A stretch of 64,000 nucleotides of DNA from Ancylobacter aquaticus (lineage in GTDB: Bacteria; Pseudomonadota; Alphaproteobacteria; Rhizobiales; Xanthobacteraceae), in the NCBI RefSeq assembly GCF_004339465.1, contig NZ_SMFY01000001.1:620001-684000 (forward strand). Reading direction: 5' to 3'. The first letter of the stretch is position 1. Every line of letters begins with the position of its first letter. Positions 27,326-36,615 of this stretch are shown here, one piece after another. The notes beneath the pieces are model-generated. The model was not told the DNA's origin. It saw only the letters and a program-made list of their open reading frames with translations, and made no database searches. The translations under genes and the position numbers were made by a program.

Positions 27326-27599
27326 CCGCATGAAATGGGCCGGCACCACGCCCTTTGTCAACGACCCCTAGGGCATCGGGGCGATTCGGAAAGCCTCCCT
27401 TCAAAGCGTTGTGACCGAAAAATCCTCAACGTTTTTTGAATGGTCATGATCAATGGTGAATATTACTCAGCGTAAGAGTTTTATTCTGCTCGACAGAGCA
27501 AGTATCAACCGAAGGAGTGGTAAGTTGTTACAGGCCATCGACGCATCCTCAACTGTATCAAATTGTATCAAGTCGGAAAGTATTCATCAATACGTCACG
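27326..27599. other. AT-rich intergenic region, divergent promoters expected
   Basis: 274 bases between the DUF4287 gene and the exported methyltransferase, clearly lower in GC than its surroundings. TTGAAT (27436-27441), a 17-base spacer and AATATT (27459-27464) could be a weak plus-strand promoter. The repeat TGTATCAAATTGTATCAAG lies near 27556. No convincing gene, RNA or EcfG/FNR site was seen. Confidence 0.4.
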
Positions 27600-28556
27600 A
27601 TGCCGAAGCGCGTGTCACGCCGAGTGCCGCGCTCCACCGTTCTGGCGGGCGCTGTCGCGGCGGTGATGTCTGCCGGCGCGCTCACTCTGGCCGCTCCGGC
27701 ACTGGCGCAGACGGCGCCCCCGGTCACTGCGCCCCCCGCCATCGCCCCGCCTCCCGCCGCAGCCCCGCCCGATATCATCGCCCCGGGCGCCGAGACCATC
27801 GCGCCGGGCGCGCAGACCACCGCCCCGGCGGAGGAAGGGTACGATCCCAAGTCCGGCCAACCCGGCAAGGACGTGGTGTGGGTGCCGACGCCCGACACGC
27901 TGGTCCAGCGCATGCTCGACATGGCGGCGGTGGGCCCCCAGGACTATCTGATCGATCTCGGCGCCGGCGACGGGCGCACGGTGATCGCGGCGGCCCAGCG
28001 CGGCCTGCGCGCCCACGGGATCGAGTACAATCCCGACATGGTCACGTTGGCCAAGCGCCGGGCCGAGGCGGCCGGCGTCGCCGACCGCGCCACCTTCGAA
28101 CAGGCCGATATCTTCGAGACCGATTTCTCCAAGGCGCAGGTGCTCACCCTCTTCCTCCTGCCGGAGCTGAACGAGCGGCTGCGCCCGCAGATTCTCGAAC
28201 TTGAGCCCGGCACGCGTGTCGTCTCCAACAGTTTCGCCATGGGCGACTGGGAGGCCGACCGGGTCGATCGCCTCGGCGACGAATGCCGCCAGTGGTGCAC
28301 CGCGCTGATGTGGATCGTGCCCGCCAAGGTGGAAGGCGACTGGCGCCTTGGCGAGCAGCCCCTGCGGCTGACGCAGACCTATCAGAAGGTCACGGGCGAC
28401 CTCGGCGGGACGCCGATCGAGAATGGCCGCGTTGTCGGCAAGGAGCTGCGCTTCACCGCCGGCGGCATCGAGTATGTCGGCGCGGTGGTCGGCAACAGCC
28501 TCTCCGGCACGGCTTCGGACGGGCCGATGAAAAACTGGACCGCCGTCCGCAGCTGA
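27600..28556 (+). CDS. Exported SAM-dependent methyltransferase-like protein
   Basis: 318 residues. A signal peptide (MPKRVSRRVPRSTVLAGAVA..., likely cut after ALA at residue 36) is followed by a Pro/Ala-rich linker to about residue 80. A class I methyltransferase core then follows: DLGAGDGRTVIAAA (119-132) as the SAM-binding motif I, and HGIEYNPDMVTLAKRRAE as motif II. Export of a SAM-dependent enzyme is odd because SAM is cytoplasmic; it may be a scavenged fold or bind another ligand. An in-frame ATG at 27453 would bury the signal peptide and was rejected. Confidence 0.75.
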   Translation: MPKRVSRRVPRSTVLAGAVAAVMSAGALTLAAPALAQTAPPVTAPPAIAPPPAAAPPDIIAPGAETIAPGAQTTAPAEEGYDPKSGQPGKDVVWVPTPDTLVQRMLDMAAVGPQDYLIDLGAGDGRTVIAAAQRGLRAHGIEYNPDMVTLAKRRAEAAGVADRATFEQADIFETDFSKAQVLTLFLLPELNERLRPQILELEPGTRVVSNSFAMGDWEADRVDRLGDECRQWCTALMWIVPAKVEGDWRLGEQPLRLTQTYQKVTGDLGGTPIENGRVVGKELRFTAGGIEYVGAVVGNSLSGTASDGPMKNWTAVRS

Positions 28557-28575
28557 GACGAACCTTCATGTCCCC

Positions 28576-28606
28576 AGCCGGGCGGCCTCCGCTGCGCCGC
28601 CCGGCT
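28576..28606. terminator. Stem-loop between methyltransferase and permease genes
   Basis: A perfect 11-bp stem, AGCCGGGCGGC with GCCGCCCGGCT around a nine-base loop, 20 bases after the methyltransferase stop. There is no following T-run, so it may be a pause site or weak terminator only. Confidence 0.4.
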
Positions 28607-28683
28607 GCCGGCTTGCCTGCCCTGGCGCGCGCCCGACGGCGGCCCGGCGCCCCCTTCCCGAAGCTGAAACTGGAGAGTCCCCC

Positions 28684-30072
28684 GTGAAGCCCATCGCGAT
28701 TGCGCGCGACTCCGTCGCGGCCGCCGACCCCGCTTCGGCGGCGCAGGGCGCCCCGCAAGGGACACCGAAGGCGAGCCTGTCGGCGCTGGACGGCATCGCC
28801 ATGCTGGTCGGCATCGTGGTGGGGATCGGGATTTTCCGCACGCCGCAGATCGTCGCCCTGAACGTGTCGAGCGAATGGGCCTTTGTCGGCTTCTGGCTGA
28901 TCGGCGGCGCCGTCACGCTCGTCGGTGCTTTCGTCTATGCCGAACTCGGCTCGGCCTATCCCCATGCCGGGGGCGAGTATCATTATCTGCGCCGGGCGCT
29001 GGGGCGGCATGTGGCGCTGCTGTTCGCGTGGGCCAGGCTCACGGTGATCCAGACCGGCGCCATCGCGGCGGTGGCCTTCGTGTTCGGCGACTATGCCCAG
29101 GGCGTGCTGCCGCTCGGCCCCTGGGGACCGGCGCTCTATGCGGCAGGGGCGATCATGGTCTTCACCGCGATCAACCTGACCAGTTCCCGGCAGAGCCGGA
29201 CCCTGCAACTCGTCTTCACCATCCTCACCATCCTCGCCGTGCTTGCCATCGCCGGCTTCGGCCTCGCGCTGGGCAGCGCCCCGACGCCGGCCCCGGCCGC
29301 CACCGACGCGGGTTCGGCGAGCGGCGCGTTCGGCCTCGCCATGGTGCTGATCTTGCTGACCTACGGCGGCTGGAACGAGGTTGCCTATCTCTCCGGCGAG
29401 ATGAAGGATGTCCGGCGCAACATGCCGCGCGTGCTGGTGATCAGCGTGGCGGTCATTACCGGCCTGTATTTCCTCATCAACCTCGCCTATCTCAACGTCC
29501 TCGGCCTCGACGGGCTGCGCGCCAGCGACGTGGTGGCGGCCGACACGCTGCACCAGCTGTTCGGGCCCGGCGCCTCGCTGGCGGTGGCGCTGCTCGTGTG
29601 CTTTGCGGCGCTGAGCACGATGAACGCCACCATCTTCACCGGCGCCCGGCTCTATTATTCGCTGGGGCGGGAATTGCCGCTGCTGGGTCGCATCGGCCTG
29701 TGGGAAGAGCGCAGCAACATGCCGGTCAACGCCATACTCGCCCAGAGCGCCATCGCGCTCGCCCTTGTGGTGTTCGGCGCCAGCACGCGCGTCGGCTTCC
29801 AGGCGATGGTGGAATATACCGCGCCGGTGTTCTGGTTCTTCCTGCGGCTGGTCGGGGTGTCGTTCTTCCTTCTGCGCCAGCGCGAGAGTGGCCGGACCGA
29901 CCGTTTCCGGGCGCCGCTCTACCCGCTGACCCCGGCGCTGTTCTGCCTCACCTGCGCCTATCTGCTCTATGCCAGCATCGCCTATACCGGCTATGGCGCG
30001 CTGGTCGGCGTCGGCGTGCTGCTGGCCGGCGTGCCCTTCATCCGGCTGGGCGCCACGGCCAAGGCCGCGTGA
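28684..30072 (+). CDS. APC superfamily amino acid permease
   Basis: 462 residues, about twelve helices, inner-membrane amino acid or polyamine transporter. The consensus first-helix region reads LDGIAMLVGIVVGIGIFRTPQIVA, and EVAYLSGEMKDVRRNMPR is the conserved loop after helix 6. The substrate cannot be read from sequence. The start is GTG at 28684 (VKPIAIARDS), giving a cytoplasmic tail of about 35 residues. It is convergent with the beta-lactamase gene. Confidence 0.85.
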   Translation: MKPIAIARDSVAAADPASAAQGAPQGTPKASLSALDGIAMLVGIVVGIGIFRTPQIVALNVSSEWAFVGFWLIGGAVTLVGAFVYAELGSAYPHAGGEYHYLRRALGRHVALLFAWARLTVIQTGAIAAVAFVFGDYAQGVLPLGPWGPALYAAGAIMVFTAINLTSSRQSRTLQLVFTILTILAVLAIAGFGLALGSAPTPAPAATDAGSASGAFGLAMVLILLTYGGWNEVAYLSGEMKDVRRNMPRVLVISVAVITGLYFLINLAYLNVLGLDGLRASDVVAADTLHQLFGPGASLAVALLVCFAALSTMNATIFTGARLYYSLGRELPLLGRIGLWEERSNMPVNAILAQSAIALALVVFGASTRVGFQAMVEYTAPVFWFFLRLVGVSFFLLRQRESGRTDRFRAPLYPLTPALFCLTCAYLLYASIAYTGYGALVGVGVLLAGVPFIRLGATAKAA

Positions 30073-30106
30073 TGGCGCGGCCCAAGCCGGAGGTACGGCG
30101 CGGGTG

Positions 30107-31282
30107 TCAGCCCGCCCCGCCGAGCAGCCCTTCCACCAGCGCGTAGACCGCCTTCACCCGCTCCTCATTGGGGTAGTTGCGGTTGGCCAGCACGATCACG
30201 CCGAGCTTTTCCGCCGGCAGCATCACCGCATAGGTGCCGAAGCCGTTGGTGGAGCCGGTCTTGTTGATGAAGCTCGCCGGCGCCGGTGGGGAGGGCGGGT
30301 CGAGGCGGGTGATCGGCTGCGGCTTCATCGCCATGTCGAGGGAATTGCCGGCCAGCAGCCGGTCGCGTCCGACCGGCCAGGGATAGCGCTCCCAGATCAT
30401 CTCCTGCACATAGCTCGCCGTCTCGAAATAGCCGGTATGGGTGCGGGCCAGCGCCCGGGCCATATCCGGCGCCACCGTGCCGACCCCCATATTGGCGTCG
30501 AGGAAGGTCAGCATGTCGAGCGCGGTGGACTTCACGCCATAGGCTTCCGGGCCCAACAATGACGGGGTGAGACGGGCCGGCTTGTCCGCCTTGGTGTAGC
30601 CCATCGCATAGCGCGCCATGGCGTCCTCGGGCACGTCGATATAGGTGCTGTCGAGGCCGAGCAGCGGAAACAGATCGCGCTGCGCCGCGCGGGTGAAGCT
30701 GGTGCCGAGCGCCGTCGCGGTGACAAGGCTGAGCACGCCGATGCTGACATTGGAATAGGCCCGGCGCGTTGCCGGGGATGCGGCCGGCTTCCAGGCGGCG
30801 AGCCACTCGACCAGTTCCTTCTCGTTGCGGATGCCGTCGGGCAATTGCAGCGGCATGCCGCCGGTCGCATGGGTGGCGAGGTCGATGGGGGTGAGGGCGC
30901 CGAAGGGCGTGCCGGTGAGCCGCTGGGCGACATTCTCCAGCGGCGCGTTGAGGTCGAGCCGCCCGCGCTCCGCCGCCAGCGCGGCGAGCGCCACGATGAA
31001 GGTCTTGCTGACCGATCCCAGCTCGAACAGCGTGCTGCCGTCCACCGGACGGCCGTCCTTGCGCGCGGTGCTGCCGATGGCGAGGATCTCGTGCTGGCCA
31101 TTGCGGGTGATGCCGACCACCAGGCCGGGAATGTCGTTCGCCTTGGCCAGCGCGCTGAAAATGGGTGGCGCCACCTTGCCGAAATCGGGCGCCGACTGGG
31201 CGCGGGCCGGCTCCATGGCGGCACTGAGCGGCAGCAGCGCGGAGGCGAGCACGGCGCGGCGGGACAATGTGATCATCGGCAA
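30107..31282 (-). CDS. ampC: Class C (AmpC-type) beta-lactamase
   Basis: 391 residues with a twin-Arg/Sec-like signal (LSRRAVLASALLPLSAA). The serine hydrolase triad of class C enzymes is intact: SVSK (S90, K93) in LFELGSVSKTF, YSN (Y176-N178), and KTG (341-343) in FINKTGSTNGFGTYA. It is periplasmic and probably hydrolyses beta-lactams; a peptidase or esterase of the same fold is the alternative. No ampR-type LysR gene is adjacent, so induction by AmpR is not supported here. Confidence 0.88.
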   Translation of the reverse strand: MPMITLSRRAVLASALLPLSAAMEPARAQSAPDFGKVAPPIFSALAKANDIPGLVVGITRNGQHEILAIGSTARKDGRPVDGSTLFELGSVSKTFIVALAALAAERGRLDLNAPLENVAQRLTGTPFGALTPIDLATHATGGMPLQLPDGIRNEKELVEWLAAWKPAASPATRRAYSNVSIGVLSLVTATALGTSFTRAAQRDLFPLLGLDSTYIDVPEDAMARYAMGYTKADKPARLTPSLLGPEAYGVKSTALDMLTFLDANMGVGTVAPDMARALARTHTGYFETASYVQEMIWERYPWPVGRDRLLAGNSLDMAMKPQPITRLDPPSPPAPASFINKTGSTNGFGTYAVMLPAEKLGVIVLANRNYPNEERVKAVYALVEGLLGGAG

Positions 31283-31306
31283 GGCTCCTTGGCGTGCATC
31301 CCGCCT

Positions 31307-32308
<1,002 letters not shown>

Positions 32309-32369
32309 TCACCCGCTACTCTACTCCCATGAAGCGCAGCGGCGCATGACGTGCGGCAGCGCCTGCGCC

Positions 32370-33572
32370 TCAGGACACCCGGGCGCCGCGCAGGCTGGGC
32401 AGCAGGAAGGCGAGCAGGCCGAAGGCCGGCAGGAAAGCGCAGACCTGGTAGACCGCGTCGATGCCGTAGCGGTCAGCGAATATCCCCAGCGCCGCCGCCG
32501 CCAGCCCGCCAAGGCCGAAGACCAGCCCGTAGAAGAAGCCGCCGACAAGGCCGATGCGGTGCGGCATCAGGTCGATGGCGTAGACCAGGATGGCGGCGAA
32601 GGCGCTCGACATGATGAGGTTGATGAGGACGGTGAGGACGGCCGTGCCGGCGAGGCCGACATAAGGCAGCGCCAGGGTGAAGGGCAGGGCGCCGAGAATG
32701 GAGAACCAGATGATCTTGTTGCGCCCGATGCGGTCGCCCAGCATGCCGCCGAACAGCACCCCCGCCGCCGAGGAGACGAGGAACAGGAACAGCATGAGCT
32801 GCGAGGCCTGCACCGACACGCCGAAACGCTCGATCAGGTAGAAGGTGTAGAAGGAGGTGAAGCTGGCGGTATAGGCGGTCTTCGAGCACAGCAGCACGAT
32901 GAGGATCGCCAGCGGGAAGGCGACCTCGCGGAACGGCCGGTGCGCCACCTCCGGCTCGGCTGCGTGTCCCGCCAGCCGGACCGGCACGGCCAGCGCGCGA
33001 TGGCGGGCGGTCCAGAACAGCAGCGGCATGGCGAGGAGCGCGGCGGCGCTGAACCAGGCGAGGCTGGACTGGCCGTTCGGCACGATGATGAAGGCGGCCA
33101 GCAGCGGGCCGATGGCGCCTCCGGTCTGTCCGCCGACCTGGAACAGCCCCTGCGCGAAGCCGTGGCGCCCGCCCGACGCCTTGCGCGCCATGCGCGTCGC
33201 CTCGGGGTGGAAGATCGACGAGCCGATCCCGACGAAAGCCGCCGCGACCAGCAGCATCGGGTAGGTCCCGGCATGGGCGAGGCCGACGAGCCCGACCAGC
33301 GTGAACCCCATGCCGGCCAGCGTCGAATAGGGCATGGGGTAGCGATCAGTATACAGGCCGATCAGCGGCTGCAGCAGGGAGGCTGAAATCTGGAAAGTGA
33401 GGGTGATGATGCCGATCTGGGCAAAATCCAACGCATAGGCATTCTTGATCAGCGGGTAGATCGCCGGGATCAGCGACTGGATCATGTCGTTGAGGAAATG
33501 GGCGGCGCTGAGCGCCACCAGGACCGGCATGGCGGTGCGGCGCAGGGAATCGGTCGGCACGGTGAGGGTCAT
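32370..33572 (-). CDS. MFS transporter of the fosmidomycin resistance (Fsr) type
   Basis: 400 residues, twelve helices. The N-terminus ALSAAHFLNDMIQSLIPAIYPLIKNAYALDFAQIG and GIGSSIFHPEATRMARKASGGRHG are strong Fsr-family stretches. Fsr exports fosmidomycin in E. coli, but natural substrates vary. The start at 33572 (MTLTVPTDSLRRTAMP) was chosen; upstream in-frame sequence overlaps the divergent HIT gene. Confidence 0.85.
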   Translation of the reverse strand: MTLTVPTDSLRRTAMPVLVALSAAHFLNDMIQSLIPAIYPLIKNAYALDFAQIGIITLTFQISASLLQPLIGLYTDRYPMPYSTLAGMGFTLVGLVGLAHAGTYPMLLVAAAFVGIGSSIFHPEATRMARKASGGRHGFAQGLFQVGGQTGGAIGPLLAAFIIVPNGQSSLAWFSAAALLAMPLLFWTARHRALAVPVRLAGHAAEPEVAHRPFREVAFPLAILIVLLCSKTAYTASFTSFYTFYLIERFGVSVQASQLMLFLFLVSSAAGVLFGGMLGDRIGRNKIIWFSILGALPFTLALPYVGLAGTAVLTVLINLIMSSAFAAILVYAIDLMPHRIGLVGGFFYGLVFGLGGLAAAALGIFADRYGIDAVYQVCAFLPAFGLLAFLLPSLRGARVS

Positions 33573-33756
33573 GGCACGCTGCTTCGGCGGGGGTCGCGGC
33601 CTCCTCTCTAGGACAAAGTGACGCGCGCCACAAATGCAGCCCGCGCGGGGCAGGCGCGCCGCCATCGTGTGCGCGAGGCGATGGCACGGCGTCCCGCACG
33701 GCGCTATAGCTTCACCCGCGCCCGCACTCCGGCGGGCCTGGGGAGCCTGCGCCAGC

Positions 33757-34179
33757 ATGAGCGATGCCTCGACCTTCGTCCTCGACCCGCGCCTTGAGGG
33801 CGACAGTTTCCCGGTGCTCGACCTCGCGCTCGCCACTGTGCGGCTGATGGACGATGCCCGCTTTCCATGGCTCATCCTGGTGCCGCGCCGGCCCGGCCTT
33901 GCCGAACTGATCGACCTCGATTCCGACGCCCGCGCGACGCTGTGGGGCGAGATCGACGCGGTGAGCCGGGCGCTGAAGGCGCAGACCGGCTGCGACAAGC
34001 TCAACGTCGCCGCGCTCGGCAACATGGTGCGCCAGCTGCACATCCACGTCATTGCCCGCTTCGAGAACGATGCCGCCTGGCCCGGTGCCGTCTGGGGCGT
34101 GGGTGGCGAGCGCCAGACCTATGCGGCGCCGCAGGCGATGCGGCTGGTGGCCCAACTGCGCGAGGCGCTCGCGGCATGA
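33757..34179 (+). CDS. HIT family protein
   Basis: 140 residues, a nucleotide-binding histidine-triad fold. The motif reads QLHIHVIARFENDAAWPGAVWG: H95 and H97 are present, but the third triad position (normally H after HIHV) is isoleucine. That is usual in this short rhizobial subfamily and may mean altered catalysis. The gene overlaps nudC by ATGA (34176-34179), suggesting joint nucleotide housekeeping. Confidence 0.85.
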   Translation: MSDASTFVLDPRLEGDSFPVLDLALATVRLMDDARFPWLILVPRRPGLAELIDLDSDARATLWGEIDAVSRALKAQTGCDKLNVAALGNMVRQLHIHVIARFENDAAWPGAVWGVGGERQTYAAPQAMRLVAQLREALAA

Positions 34180-35180
34180 ACGACTTGCCCTCTACCGACC
34201 AGACCTCGCTCGGCCTGTGGCCGCATCTCGGCTACACCGGCGCGCGGCTCGATCGCGCCGGGCTGCGGCGCGGCGAAATGGAGAGTTTTCTGCGCGATCC
34301 TCGTGCGCGCGCCTGCCTGATCTCGGGCGAAAGCGTTGTCCTGCGCCGGCTGCCGGGCTTCATTGCCGGGATGGAGGAAGGGCCGGGCTCCTGCACCGCG
34401 CTGTTTCCGCTCGCCGAGGCGGTGGCGCTGGGCGGGCGGCTCGGCGAGGCGTGCCTGCTCGGGTTGGAGGGCGAGGTGCCGCATCTCGTGCTGCCGCTTC
34501 CCGCCACCGCGCTGGGCGCGCTCACCGAGCAGCCGGAACTGCGGCCCGACCTGCTGGTCATCGACCTGCGCGCCATCGCCGTGCGGGAACTGGCGAGCGT
34601 GGAGGAAACCGGCCAGATCGCCACCGCCAAGGCGATGCTGGCCTGGCACGCGCGGCGCACCTTCTGCTCCAATTGCGGTGGGCACCTCGCGGCGGCGGAG
34701 GCCGGCTGGCGACGCGACTGCCCGAACTGCGGCGCGCAGCATTTTCCTCGCACCGATCCCGTCGTCATCATGCTCACCGTTGATGGCGACGACTGCCTGC
34801 TCGGCCGCTCGGCCCGCTTCGCGCCCGGCATGTGGTCCTGCCTCGCCGGCTTCGTCGAGCCGGGCGAGACCTTCGAGGACGCGGTGCGCCGCGAGACGCT
34901 GGAAGAAACCGGCATCGCCACCGGCGCGGTGCGCTATCTGTGCTCGCAGCCCTGGCCGTTTCCGATGTCGGTGATGACGGGCTTTGTCGCGCAGGCCGCC
35001 TCGCGCGCGATCGTCATCGACCCCAACGAGCTGGAAGCCGCGCGCTGGTTTTCCCGCGACGAGGCGCGGCTGCTGCTCACCCGCACCCACCCCGACGGCC
35101 TGATGGCCCCGCCGCGGATGGCGATCGCCCACCATCTGCTGCGGGCGTTCGTGGAAGGCCGCGACCCGCCGGCGGGCTGA
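34176..35180 (+). CDS. nudC: NAD(+) diphosphatase / RNA de-NADding hydrolase
   Basis: 334 residues. It cleaves NADH or NAD caps to NMN and AMP. The zinc ribbon has C164, C167, C182 and C185 (FCSNCGG ... DCPNCGAQHFPRTDP). The Nudix box GFVEPGETFEDAVRRETLEE starts at residue 225, followed by the SQPWPFPMS motif that marks NADH pyrophosphatases. The N-terminal NUDIX-like domain covers residues 1-160. It is coupled to the HIT gene. Confidence 0.95.
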   Translation: MNDLPSTDQTSLGLWPHLGYTGARLDRAGLRRGEMESFLRDPRARACLISGESVVLRRLPGFIAGMEEGPGSCTALFPLAEAVALGGRLGEACLLGLEGEVPHLVLPLPATALGALTEQPELRPDLLVIDLRAIAVRELASVEETGQIATAKAMLAWHARRTFCSNCGGHLAAAEAGWRRDCPNCGAQHFPRTDPVVIMLTVDGDDCLLGRSARFAPGMWSCLAGFVEPGETFEDAVRRETLEETGIATGAVRYLCSQPWPFPMSVMTGFVAQAASRAIVIDPNELEAARWFSRDEARLLLTRTHPDGLMAPPRMAIAHHLLRAFVEGRDPPAG

Positions 35181-35217
35181 GGGCGGCGCCACCCGAAGGG
35201 CCGAAGCGGGCGAAAAA

Positions 35218-36366
35218 TCAGTCCCGCGCCCAAGCCCTGAAATGCTTGGACAGCTTCAGTCCCTGCGCCTGGTAGTTCGAGCCGAGGCCCTCGCCATAGA
35301 GGGTGCGGGGGCGCTCCAGCATGTTCTCATAGACGAGGCGGCCGACGATCTGGCCGTCTTCGAGGATGAACGGCACCTCGCGCGAGCGCACTTCAAGCAC
35401 GGCGCGGGCCCCTCGCCCCCCGGCGGCGTCGTGGCCGAAGCCGGGGTCGAAGAAGCCGGCATAGTGCACGCGGAACTCGCCAACCAGCGGGTCGAACGGC
35501 ACCATCTCCGCCGCATGGCTGGGGGGAACGTGCACCGCCTCCTTGGAGGCGAGGATGTAGAAGGCATCGGGGTCCAGCACCAGTTCGCGCCGGCCGCGCG
35601 TCACCAGCGGCTCCCAGAAATCCTCGACCTCGCAGGCGGCGCGCCGGTCGACGTCGATCACCCCGGTGTGGCGCTTGGCGCGGAAGCCGAGCAGGCCGCC
35701 AAAGCCTTCGCCCGAGAGATCGACGCTCACCGCGATGCCGCCGCCGGCGACATCGACCAGCGGGCTGTCGACCAGCCGCTCGGCGGCGTTCAGGGCGGCG
35801 ATGCCCGCTTCGTCGAGCCGCGCGTCGCCGCGCCGGAAGCGGATTTGCGACAGGCGCGAGCCCTGCCGTACCAGTATCGGGAAGGTGCGCGGGCTGATTT
35901 CCAGATAGAGCTTGCCCTGATAACCGGCGGGCACGATGTCGAAGGCGCGGGAGCGGTCGGCGATGACGCGGGTGAACACGTCGAGCCGGCCGGTGGAGCT
36001 TTTCGGGTTGGCCGAGGCGGCGATGTCGGAGGGCAGCGCCAGCGCTTCCTCCAGCTCCACGAGGTAGACGCAGCCGGTTTCCAGCACCTCGCCGCCGGTG
36101 AGGTCGAGCTGGTGCAGGCCGAGGCGGGTGAGGCGCTCTGCCACCGTCTCGCCGGGTCCGGGCAGGAAGCTCGCCCGGATGCGCCAGGCGACCGGGCCGA
36201 GGCGCAGATCGAGGCTGGCGGGCTGCACCTGGTCGGCATCGAAGGGGCGGGCGGTGCGGATGGCGCCGCGCGCGGCCAGCGCCTCGATGGCGTGGCCGGG
36301 CAGGATGCCCGCGCCGGCCAGCCCCGAAGTCGCCGTGCCCGAAACTGTCATGCCGTTCTCGGCCAC
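35218..36366 (-). CDS. dcd: 2'-deoxycytidine 5'-triphosphate deaminase, double-domain form
   Basis: 382 residues, about twice the length of the usual 190-residue Dcd. The N-terminal half has a dUTPase/dCTP-deaminase-like core with NPKSSTGRLDVFTRVIAD. The C-terminal half repeats the fold (VPPSHAAEMVPFDPLVGEFRVHYAGFFDPGFGHD). It makes dUTP for dTMP synthesis. This two-domain form is characteristic of Hyphomicrobiales. It is divergent from metZ. The start at 36366 gives MAENGMTVSG; 36351 is a possible alternative. Confidence 0.88.
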   Translation of the reverse strand: MAENGMTVSGTATSGLAGAGILPGHAIEALAARGAIRTARPFDADQVQPASLDLRLGPVAWRIRASFLPGPGETVAERLTRLGLHQLDLTGGEVLETGCVYLVELEEALALPSDIAASANPKSSTGRLDVFTRVIADRSRAFDIVPAGYQGKLYLEISPRTFPILVRQGSRLSQIRFRRGDARLDEAGIAALNAAERLVDSPLVDVAGGGIAVSVDLSGEGFGGLLGFRAKRHTGVIDVDRRAACEVEDFWEPLVTRGRRELVLDPDAFYILASKEAVHVPPSHAAEMVPFDPLVGEFRVHYAGFFDPGFGHDAAGGRGARAVLEVRSREVPFILEDGQIVGRLVYENMLERPRTLYGEGLGSNYQAQGLKLSKHFRAWARD

Positions 36367-36460
36367 GCGCGCCGCTCCGCTGATGATGGCTTGTCCTACC
36401 GTGCCGTTGGCTTTAGCGGACGCGCCCCTTCACGCCAAGCGTGCATGTCGTCGACACGGC

Positions 36461-36490
36461 TTGACGGCATGTCGGGGGCGGGAGTATGCG
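36461..36490 (+). promoter_or_regulatory. metZ promoter
   Basis: TTGACG (36461-36466), a 17-18 base spacer and GTATGC/TATGCG (36484-36490). The predicted start of transcription, near 36497, falls exactly at the 5' edge of the SAM-II aptamer, which supports both calls. Confidence 0.7.
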
Positions 36491-36498
36491 GAATGATC

Positions 36499-36562
36499 GA
36501 CGTGGTCATTTGAGCCGGCCGGCTTGCCGCCACGCTAAACAAGGTTGCTAAACAGGCCGGGG
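36499..36562 (+). ncRNA. SAM-II riboswitch controlling metZ
   Basis: The sequence from CGTGGTCATTTGAGCCGG to GCTAAACAGGCCGG matches the SAM-II consensus. P1 is CGTGG (36501-36505) with CCACG (36530-36534). The conserved CTTGC loop and the CTAAACAAGGTTGCTAAA core follow, and CCGGCC can pair with GGCCGG to form the pseudoknot. It lies about 55 bases before the metZ ATG and is expected to shut off translation or transcription when S-adenosylmethionine is plentiful. Confidence 0.94.
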
Positions 36563-36615
36563 CCGCGCGACACGACGCGCGAGCGACCCGGTTGAATGAG
36601 ATACCGGAGCCGCAG

